DNA from: Halocaridina rubra
Taxonomy: Eukaryota; Arthropoda; Malacostraca; Decapoda; Atyidae
Reading direction: 5' to 3'
Assembly: GCA_037179515.1 (NCBI GenBank)
Contig: JAXCGZ010000097.1
Location: 1 to 64,000, forward strand
Length of the DNA stretch: 64,000 bases
Part shown: positions 55,427 through 64,000 of the stretch, one piece after another
Position numbering within the stretch: the first letter of the stretch is position 1
Layout: every line of letters begins with the position of its first letter
The notes under the pieces: generated by a model
Seen by the model: the letters and a program-made list of their open reading frames with translations, nothing else
The model's database searches: none
Told to the model about the DNA's origin: nothing
Program-made: the position numbers and the translations under genes

Positions 55427-56988
55427 TTCTCTTCGTCTACATCTTTTCCCACTTTTATGTGGGGTCGATGTTTCTGGCCAGTTTTCTCCATTTGTTTCTG
55501 TCCCATACCTCATCACCCAACAAACCTTTAGGCCTCAGGTCGTCATTGATGCAATCCATCCACCTACGCTTTGGTCTCCCTCTCCTCCTCCTACCCTGTA
55601 TATCCATTTCCATCACCCTCTTCCCAACATACTGTTCATCCCTCCTAACGACATGACCATACCATCTTAGTCTACTTTCTTGTATCTTATCTGATATTTC
55701 TCTAACTTTTGAGGTACCTCTAATTACCTCGTTTCTGATCTTATCTCTTCTTGTCACCCCACACATCCATCTCAACATCCACATCTCGGCCACATCCAGT
55801 TTTTTCTCTTGTGTCTTCTTTATTGCCCATGTCTCTGCTCCATACATCATCGCAGGTCTCACAACTGTCTTATGCACTTTACCCCTCAACTTAATCCCTA
55901 TTCTCCTGTCGCACAGCACCCCAGACACTTTCTTTCAGTTCGTCCATCCCGCTTGTATTCTGTGGGTTATTTCTGACTCTAGGTCACCATCCTCTGCTGC
56001 TGTTGATCTCAAATACTTGAACTTTTCAACTCTTTTCAACACCTTCCCCTGCAAATTGACCTCCCCATCCTCATCATCTATCAACCTCAAGTACTCTGTC
56101 TTCTTCCTGCTGATTTCCAGTCCTCTATCCTCCATCACTCTTCTCCGCTCCTCAAGCTTCTCCTCCACTACCTCTTGTCTGTTGCTACACAGTACAATGT
56201 CATCTGCAAAGAGCATACACCATGGAGACTGATCTCTAATACCCTGGGTTACTACATCCAAGACTAGATCAAATAGATATGGACTCAAAGCAAACCCTTG
56301 ATGCAGACCAACATTTACTGAGAGACTTTTCGTCAAGCCCACACTGCTCTTAACATTTGCCTCTGCCCTCTCATACATATCTTGGATGATTCTTACATAT
56401 TTCTCGGGGACTCCCTATTCTCTAATACACTTCCACACCTCTTGACGTGGTACTCGATCATATGCCTTTTCCAGGTCAATAAAGACCATATGCAGTCCTT
56501 TCTGTTTCTCCCTATGCTTTTCCATCATTTGTCTCAAGGCAAATATGGCATCCACTGTCCCTCTTCCAGGTATGAAGCCAAACAGTTCATCCCCAATTGT
56601 CGTTACCTCTCTGAGTCTCCTCTCCATGATCTTCTCCCATATCTTCATAGTATGACTTAACAACTTTATGCCTCTATAGTTTCCACACTCCTGAATGTTT
56701 CCCATCCCTTTATAGATTGGGATGATTAAGCTTCCTCTCCATTCCTCTGGCATCTTTTCCTGACTAAAGACCTTTTGCATTAAGTCCCACAAGATATCTA
56801 TGCCTTCCTCTTCAAGACTCTTCCATACCTCCACTGGCATCTTATCAGATCCTGCTGCCTTTCCATTTTTAATTTTCCTTACTGCCCGCTCTACCTCTCT
56901 TCTAGCCACTGTTGTTGTAACTGCTTCATTTGGAAGTCCATTTTCAAATACTGCTCTTGGGTTCTCTTCATTTAGTAATCCTTCAAAA
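55427..56988 (-). mobile_element. 5'-truncated, decayed RTE insertion
   Basis: 1562 bp between two copies of a 17-bp direct repeat. The - strand reads the RT and C-terminal part of an RTE element: NGKAAGSDKMPVEVWK, FIDLEKAYDRVPR, then after a stop and frame change GLHQGFALSPYLFDLVLDV and MLFADDIVL, then after another frame change CGVTRRDKIR and GRRRRGRPKRRW. The endonuclease is missing. It is the same clade as the intact copy at 49-52 kb but clearly diverged from it. Short basic 3' tail. Confidence 0.9.
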
Positions 56989-57011
56989 TAACATTCGTAA
57001 TCAGCAAGCAC
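55455..57011 (-). pseudogene. RTE reverse transcriptase pseudogene
   Basis: Three blocks in different frames: 57011-56415 (RT motifs 0-3, ending before an in-frame stop), 56378-55935 (RT motifs 4-7 including FADD) and 55928-55455 (C-terminal domain). The first block's initial codons lie in flanking DNA. Non-functional. Confidence 0.88.
56989..57005 (+). repeat. target-site duplication, right copy
   Basis: TAACATTCGTAATCAGC, identical to 55410-55426, marking the 5' truncation point of the - strand RTE copy. Confidence 0.88.
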
Positions 57012-57774
57012 CTAAATTTGTAACTACTAACTACAGAAGAGGTTACTTACACAAAAGCATCATAATGAAACAGAGTAAATTTTGTCACTATTATTTTCCA
57101 ACATGGAGGTGGACAGACAAACTGGATCTGGGGAACTAAGGCTGGATGTCCTTCCTAAGGTCTCTTACTTCCCGAGTTGAATATCCTAATTACTATGCCA
57201 CCATGTTGGTGCACAGTAAAAATGAGTAAGTCGATGATTAAAAGTTTTATGTACTCTGGTGTAGAAATATTCACATGAACAAGATTTAAAGAACTGGGAA
57301 TGCAAGATTATTCAGTGTCTATAAAATGCAATTATGAAATATCAAAAATGGCTAAAGAGGTAAGCTGAAACAATCCCTATGGCTGAAAGACACAGACTCA
57401 CTCAGTGTCATGGATTTTTCTAAAACCTCTTATCTTTATGAGCTGTTATGATTTTTCAATCATGAAAACACATTCCATTGATATCAGTGGGGTCAAAGGC
57501 TGTGCCAAAAAAAAGATAGAGCAATTTCATCATGACGATATGGCCCATTTCAATGCAGGCCATTTTTGGTGCCAAATTTTTTCGGCGCTGAGCTTAAGCT
57601 TGATTAGGTTAGGATAGCTGCCGTGCCGCATAAGGCTTGTGCCGAATAGGTTCATCACCGAAACAGCTACGTCGAAATGTTCTAAACCCTTATCATTCAA
57701 ATCCTGTTCTCATATTTTGTCAGTTTCTATATAGTATGAACTTCTGGGACAAACTCCCCCTCTCCCAGTCTATT

Positions 57775-57955
57775 AATGTACAGTACTCACCATCTTCCAC
57801 CACTTGGATTAAGATCCGATTATCCCTCTATTAATGTAGAGTAAACTAAACATCTTCCACCAACTTGGATTAAGATCAGATTATTCTTCAGTTAATGTAC
57901 AGTACTCACCATCTTCTACCCACTTGGGTTAAGATCAGATTATCCTTCTCCAAAA
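57775..57955 (+). repeat. about 64-bp tandem repeat, three copies
   Basis: TTAATGTACAGTACTCACCA TCTTCCACCACTTGGATTAA GATCAGATTATCC repeated. Confidence 0.85.
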
Positions 57956-58199
57956 TCCAATGATATTTCTATATATCATCTACAACAAATGGCATAAAAG
58001 GATGAAAAGTCTTCCTCAACACCTGGTATAGCAAAGAAGTAACACAAAATGTAGACAGAAAAATGAATTCCCCTTGTTCTTACCAATTTGAAGTTATTAG
58101 TCTTCTGTACGCTTGACAGCTCTTTTGGTGAGTGTAATGTGGTAAAAATGCACTAGTTTTAAGCAAATATTTGTCTTAAGCACAATCCATAATTTTAGT

Positions 58200-58310
58200 A
58201 GCTCTGAAAAGTCACAACACTCTCCATCTCTGCTTCAGGAGTCTTTGTGCTCAGGCCCGATGTGGGCAGTTTTATTCGCCCATCCTGGTGTCATACTCAT
58301 AAAAAAAAAA
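58200..58310 (+). mobile_element. LINE 3' end fragment
   Basis: CACTCTCCATCTCTG... TTTGTGCTCAGGCCCGATG... CATCCTGGTGTCATACTCAT, then poly-A. It resembles the inverted complement of the 3' region at 17.3, 19.06 and 24.7 kb. Related pieces: 24717-24800, 38605-38700 and 43560-43630. Confidence 0.5.
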
Positions 58311-58394
58311 ATTACTCTCTGCGATCTACGATTTAAATGGAATAAAACTTACACTGACGGTAAAATCATTTTGCAAAGAACAGAGAAGTAGTGT

Positions 58395-58790
58395 TTACCT
58401 GAAGGGAGAGCAAGCTATAAAACAGTAACTATTATTGTTACTTGCTGAAAAAAAAATTATTGGCAGAACAAGCTATAAAACACAGTAATTATAAACCTTA
58501 CTTAATGACAGAAGAAGCTAAACCAAAAGTAACTCTAAATCTTACTTAATGGCAGAACAAGTTAAAGAAAAAGTAACTATTAATTTTTCTTGCTGACAGA
58601 ATCATCTAAATAAAGAGTAACTATAAATCTTACCATTGGTGGAGCTAAAAAACAATAACGGTTAATCTTGCTTGGACAAAGAACAAGCAACGTAAACAAT
58701 AATAATAAATCTTAGCAGAACAAGCTATTTAAAGAGTAACTATAAAGCTTACTTGCTGAGAGAACAAGCTAAATTAGCAGTAACTATTAA
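58395..58790 (+). repeat. about 55-60-bp degenerate minisatellite
   Basis: CAGAACAAGCTATAAAACA-GTAACTAT-AATCTTACTTG recurs about seven times with indels. Confidence 0.8.
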
Positions 58791-60419
58791 TTATCTTATC
58801 AATGAGTACTAATAAAACAAAAGTCATATCCATTTTTATCTTCCAAGCATTTTCTTTAAAACACCACAAAATTATGCTGCAAAACAAAGGTTCAAATTTC
58901 TTCTGAATATGCAGGTATCTCGCTGCTGCAAGGAATAATTTTTTAAAATTCAAGTTGTATCTGAAATACATAAAGTTTTAATGTCACAGACCAAAGACAA
59001 CTTATGAATTACAAGCATAAACTTGTGTGTGTTTGTGTGAGAGAGAGAGAGAGTGTGTGTGTGTGTGCAAAAAGACAGGCTAAAAGAAGTGTGTGTATAT
59101 AAAAGTTCAAAGAGAAACAAAGATATGGAGTTTTGAATTGTCAGATGCCAAGGGATAATAAGAGACGTGTAATGAATTAACCAGAACCTTCAGAATCAAT
59201 GTAGGCATAGGAACAAAGCCGTATCAGTACCTCCTCGAAGAACTTGGTTCAAATAAAACTTTGAAGTGAATTTCTCAATATTTAATTACCTATTTAAATA
59301 CATAATATTTCTCTTACAGTAATGGAAAACTTTTACTAATATGAGTCATCTTTCATAGAAAACATATTTGCACTAAAAAAACAAAAACAGAAACCCTTTT
59401 CCCCAACATGTAGAGTACAAAATCCTTTTTCAATGATAAATTAAAAAATCACTAACAATTGGGGCAATAACAGGGACCTGAACATGACCACTGTCCGTAA
59501 TTGCAGAGCGAGGTTTTCGAAACGCTTCGATGTTTCATATGTAAAAAACCAAAGCATTACTCCTCTGAGAATAATTACATTCTGAGTGCAAAGGATGTCT
59601 ATGTCAGAGATTCCCAACCTGGGGTGTCAAGGCACCTTGGGGTGCCACATAATTCGTAATTGATAAAGCACTAAGAACCTCAAGGTAAACGCATGGACAC
59701 TGCATGTATATTTGTATGTATTTTATTGCTCTTTTATTCATCGTCCAGTTAAAGAATATTTGTATGCATTTCTTACATATTATCATTCATATTCGAGTAA
59801 AAAGAGTATTTGCATTTGCATACATTCTATTATGCGTCTTTATTCATATTCCAATAAAAGAATTCCAACAATTAATTATTTGATTACTCCAATAATCTGA
59901 TATATTCCACCTTCAGTTAAAAAAAATTCCAACTGCTATCAAGGGTGCCACAAGATTTCAATCACCTTAACAAATGTGCCTTGAGGTTAAAAAGGTTGGA
60001 AATCCCTGGTCTCTGTATTCTAACACTAAAACATTTCTCCATATGACTTTTTCCACAAAAGTAAATAACCGAAATAATAAACCTATTTCTGACAAATTTC
60101 TTGTATGCAACAAGACATCTTTTATCTTCAAGGCCTGAATGTCAAAAAACAAATGCAGTGATCTCTTAAGCAATTATAACTATGGCAAGAGAACATATAT
60201 ATCAGCTTATGTTCAAACCCATAAAAAATTCTTAGGACAACTTAAGGTACACGTCTTACTACACCAGTGAAACATTTCCCTTAAACCAGGGGAAGTTTAT
60301 GTCAAAACTCTCATAAAACACATAGAACTCAAAATAAAAGCAAGTGATAAAGTTAGTGAGTTTTGATATAACACAGTAAAACTTATCCTCTTCCTATCTG
60401 AGCTTTTAAGAAGAAAAAC

Positions 60420-60690
60420 GTGTCATTTGGTGATATATGCAATATGAAAAACACATAATCTGGTGATATATGATGTATGATAAATGTTTTCATCTGGCAA
60501 TATATGCGGTGTCCAAAATGTGTCATTTGGTGCTATATGCCGTATGAAAAACAAGTTTTGGTGATATATGCCATATAAAATACACAAGATTTGGAGATTT
60601 ATGGCGAATGAAAACATGTAATTTGCTGATCTATGCCGTATAAAAACACGTAATTGGGTGATACATGCTGTATGAAATGGTAGACCTACA
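60420..60690 (+). repeat. about 36-bp degenerate minisatellite
   Basis: TTTGGTGATATATGCNRTAT GAAAAACAC-TAA recurs about seven times. Confidence 0.8.
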
Positions 60691-60783
60691 GAGATGGCAC
60701 TGCTTAAATACTATCACAAGATTTTACATAGGTAACAATGATGTATACTGCAAAAGTAAACTCAAGATAACAAATACAAGTGA

Positions 60784-60962
60784 TCGGTGTTAGGTTACGG
60801 ACTCCCTTTCCTAATAAGGGTAAGACGATGCCTTTGTTTCTGGCAAGTTCGAATGTTACCCAGAGTTAATGCCCTTTATAATCTACGATTGTGGCTGGCC
60901 ATAAACCCTCGATCTGACAAATCAAAGTCACAAGTGTTACCACTCGGCCGCATGGGCCACAA
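60784..60962 (-). mobile_element. tRNA-derived SINE
   Basis: GTTACGGACTCCCTTTCCTA, TAATGCCCTTTATAATCTAC and CCATAAACCCTCGATCTGAC up to CGGCCGCATGGGCCAC are the complement of the SINE family. Confidence 0.65.
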
Positions 60963-61235
60963 TACCAGTAATTACTATGAAAATCAGTAAATCTTTAAGG
61001 ATCAAGATCAGTTTCAAGAAGGCTCATCTCTAAAGCTCCTAAGTGAGAAATAATAGACAAGTAGACAAAGCAACAGAAAATTATCAAAATGATACATAAG
61101 TATACCAATGTGGAAAAAAGTATACACAATTTTAGTGATGATAGACAATCAGATCTACAGAAATTGAAGATGAATTTGATCTAAGACACGAGACAGCAAA
61201 TAAAAATTATATAATGGGTGTGTATATATATATAT

Positions 61236-62822
61236 AAGGGAGTCTTCATATAAAGTCGTTTCGAGTTACGGCGTTTCGATTTTACGACAAAGGCCAAAAA
61301 ATAATTAATAAATAATTAAGAAATTAATTTTTGGACCTACCTGGCTGGTGTGGTAAATTCAAACCAAGCGCTGAAAGAGCTTGTGAGAGCAGCAAAGGAA
61401 TACACAGCAAGCAGCACTGCTCTATTCATAATTATCAAGTAAATGGCTTTATTTATTTTTTTATAGACATGGTTATATTGAAGGATTATATAGTTTAAAA
61501 CAAGCACAAACATAAAAATTGTACAAAACTGTGCTTACTTTTACTCATATGGTTTGATGATCATGGCCACGGTCGCAAGGGCTAATCAGAGATTGCAGCC
61601 AATGTTCATAGAAGATTCCCATTTTTCAGCACGGTTTACCACTGCAGTTTTTATTTCCATGGCGATGGCTTTTCTTTTCTTAGTGGCACTGCCATCAGAA
61701 CTATCACTAACACGCTTGGGAGGCATAGTAAAGTCAGTAACATGCGAATACGAGAGAGCAGACGAAAGCACTAGACACAATATGGCGGGTTGGAATAGAC
61801 TGAGAGTTGTTCTTTTCCATCTCCTAATGCCGATTGATACCTATTTCTTACACTAAATTCAACAAAATATTTTGAATAAAATCGTATTTACAGCTATGTG
61901 TTTGGTATTTTTCTTTTTTAAATTCAATATAAATTTTCAATATAATCAACTGTATATAAAAATAAATAAATTAAGCTATTAAATTGATAAATATGAATAC
62001 AGAACAGCTGTGTTTGCTACCATTGTATTTATGAGTATTTTGAATAAAATCGTATCTACAGCTATGTGGTTGGTATTTTTCCTTTTAAATTCAATATAAT
62101 TTTTAATATAACCAACAGTATATAAAAAAAAATTAGATAAATAAAGCCATTAACATGATAAATACGAAATACAGAACAGCTGTGTTTGCTACCTTTGTAT
62201 TCTTGCGTATTTCGAATAAAATCGTATTTACAGCTATATGTTTAAATTTTTCTTTTTAAATTCAATAGAATTTTTCAATATAATGAACTATATATAAAAA
62301 AATAAAAAAATAAAACCATTAACCTGATAAATACGAATACAGAACAGCTATGTTTGCTACCTTTGTATTGTGTGTATTTCAAATAAAATCATATTTGCAG
62401 CTATGTGTTTGGTATTTTTCATTTTAAATTCACTATAATCCTTCAATATAATCAAATATATAAAAAAATAAAAAATAAAGCCATTAACTTGATAAATATG
62501 AATACAGCAGTGCTGCTAGCTGTGCACTTGTGTGTATTTCGAATAAAATCGTATTTACAATTTTTTTTTCAAATTCAATATTATCTTGCAATATACCCAA
62601 ATATGTAAATAAATAAATAAAGCCATTAACTTGATAAATATGAATACACCAGTGCTGGTAGCTGTATATTCCTATGCCATTCTCACAAACTATTTTGGTG
62701 TGCAGTTTGAGTTTACCGCACAAGCCAGGTAGGTCTAAATATTATTTTATTAATTATTCTTTACCTTTTGTCGTAATGCTGAAACAACGTAAGTCGGATC
62801 GATGTTATACGAAAACCCACTG
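61236..62822 (-). mobile_element. Tigger-derived element with internal tandem array
   Basis: Left terminus AAAGTCGTTTCGAGTTACGG...TTTTACGACAAAGGCC; the right terminus is its inverted counterpart (GCATTACGACAAAAGG on the - strand). The - strand keeps only the N-terminus of a Tigger transposase (61723-61586: MPPKRVSDSSDGSATKKRKA). The rest of the transposase is replaced by about five tandem copies of a roughly 165-bp unit. Confidence 0.78.
61870..62690 (+). repeat. about 165-bp tandem array inside the Tigger derivative
   Basis: GAATAAAATCGTATTTACAG recurs near 61876, 62044, 62214, 62383 (variant) and 62542. Each is followed by a T-rich stretch, ATATAA and GATAAATA-GAATACAG. The full Tigger at 9.6-12.1 kb has one copy (around 11815). 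Confidence 0.8.
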
Positions 62823-62824
62823 AT

Positions 62825-62829
<5 letters not shown>

Positions 62830-62922
<93 letters not shown>

Positions 62923-62932
62923 TATATAGTAG
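62830..62932. repeat. (AT)n microsatellite
   Basis: About 100 bp of TA lying between two Tigger-type termini. Confidence 0.97.
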
Positions 62933-63035
62933 GTCCTCGTATATCATCGATCTGACTTATGTCGTTTCGCTGTTACAACAAAGGCCAAAAAATAATTAAT
63001 AAATTATAAAAATAATTAATAAATTTTATATATAT
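62928..63035 (+). mobile_element. Tigger-type terminus fragment
   Basis: AGTAGGTCCTCGTATATCAT, then CTGACTTATGTCGTTTCGCT and ACAACAAAGGCCAAAAAATA repeat the terminal sequence of the neighbouring Tigger derivative. It is followed by a short (AT)n. Confidence 0.65.
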
Positions 63036-63400
63036 ATATATATATATATATTTTAAATGACTTCCCCAGAGGAATAATGTAGTACAAAAGATTTACTATA
63101 ACGTTTACGCCGATACAGTACTTTTAAACTACACAAAACAATGCTTGTTACAAGGATTTTTTGGAACAATTTTCATGGATAACAAAATAAGTGCTTAAAT
63201 TAGTGAATTTTGACTAGTTCACTGATCTACTAAAGTTAAAATGCTAATTCAATGAAAACTACTGCTAATTAACATACTCCAAATATAAAACAAAAAATTT
63301 GTTATTGGGATTTATAAATATATTTACGTCAACACCCCACAAAATTTCCTCAGTCTACGGAAGTTTACAATGACCTCTTTTGACTTTTCTTGGATGTGTG

Positions 63401-63407
<7 letters not shown>

Positions 63408-63455
<48 letters not shown>
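63408..63455 (+). repeat. poly(A) run of about 48
   Basis: Follows (TG)n. It could be the tail of an old retroposed copy, but no element is recognisable upstream. Confidence 0.95.
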
Positions 63456-63457
<2 letters not shown>

Positions 63458-63647
63458 TTCTCTAAAGATATATCTACAAATTCACATACCTTACACCATC
63501 ATTTTCACACAATTAAAAAAAAAAAAATTCCGATTATTACTTCTCTACTGTTCATTAATTTTCTGAGAGAGAATGTACACGAGTGTATGATATTGTCAGC
63601 GATATTTATGGACACATTATGTTACAAAAACACTCTCAATGTCAATT

Positions 63648-63690
63648 TCAATAGTCTTCCTTCGGAGCGTCCAGGTCCCTGTAACCAACC
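63648..63690 (-). CDS. possible terminal coding exon of an unidentified - strand gene
   Basis: On the - strand a strong acceptor (TTTCTTCTTCTTTTTTTCAG type, AG at 63692-63691) is followed by 43 nt reading VGYRDLDAPKEDY and TGA at 63650-63648, phase 1 in. The peptide is acidic and charged, like many natural C-termini, but I do not recognise it. The upstream exons would lie beyond 64000. No clear poly(A) signal nearby. Homology and transcript data are lacking. Confidence 0.35.
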
Positions 63691-64000
63691 CTGAAAAAAA
63701 GAAGAAGAAAAGTTGAGAGAAATTAATGGTGACATTAATCATATTTCACTAGAAAAGATCAAACTAATACTAGGACGAAAAACGTCCTCGGCACATAACG
63801 ACAATAAAGAGCTGTACGTCATATATGTACCACACACATAATTATAAACCTTGAATAAACAGGACAAAAAACCTGCAAGACAGATAATAAAGTTGTATTT
63901 GAATTATAATTAAGGTTGTGGTGGTTTATTATATAGTCTCGTTAGCAGGTCCCTCAAGCTAGTGATGTTACAAAGAAAGTAATATTTCTACTCAAAGCCC

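Larger units (their letters stand above)
57210..60783. other. intergenic stretch without a recognised gene
   Basis: AT-rich sequence with minisatellites (57775, 58395, 60420), a LINE 3' fragment (58200) and (GA)n/(TG)n near 59039-59066. A repeat-like pair around 59600 and 59990 carries inverted GGGGTGTCAAGGCACCTTG-type sequence. No exon-like frame was found. Confidence 0.5.

Overview
The window looks like nuclear DNA of an animal, most likely an arthropod and plausibly a decapod crustacean. The reasons are GT-AG introns, two conserved animal genes spread over more than 20 kb each, very long (AT)n arrays, many tRNA-derived SINEs and foldback MITEs, RTE and Jockey/CR1-type LINEs, and Tigger DNA transposons. 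The species is an inference; no species-specific marker was identified.

Left part (1-25.6 kb, + strand): the 3' part of a pseudouridine-5'-phosphatase gene (PUDP/HDHD1, HAD superfamily). The first exon, with the catalytic FDxDG motif, lies upstream of the window. The window holds five separate copies of exon 2, the cap-domain exon, at 2020, 4077, 8920, 16818 and 20002. Each is exactly 219 nt, flanked by AG/GT, phase 1 on both sides, open, and gaplessly alignable with the others while clearly different in sequence. They are followed by single copies of exon 3 (23629) and exon 4 (25337), which carry the remaining catalytic motifs. This has the layout of a mutually exclusive exon cluster: one constant phosphatase core combined with one of five cap domains. 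It is the main discovery candidate. The introns between cassettes carry a Tigger element, a 5'-truncated LINE, LINE 3' ends, SINEs, a 40-bp hairpin minisatellite and two (AT)n arrays.

Middle (25.6-34.8 kb): an intergenic stretch between two convergent genes, with minisatellites, foldback elements and dispersed MITEs.

Right-centre (34.85-53.10 kb, - strand): a complete TRAM1 gene (translocating chain-associated membrane protein). I reconstruct nine exons with consistent phases, giving 375 residues. Its introns hold three adjacent long inverted repeats (intron 8), minisatellites, nested MITEs and an apparently intact 983-codon RTE retrotransposon in antisense orientation (intron 1). A minisatellite abutting exon 1 repeatedly copies the exon 1 5' splice site.

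Right end (53.1-64 kb): repeat-rich flank with a 5'-truncated RTE insertion bounded by a 17-bp target-site duplication, a Tigger derivative with an internal about 165-bp tandem array, and a possible terminal coding exon of another - strand gene at 63.65-63.69 kb.
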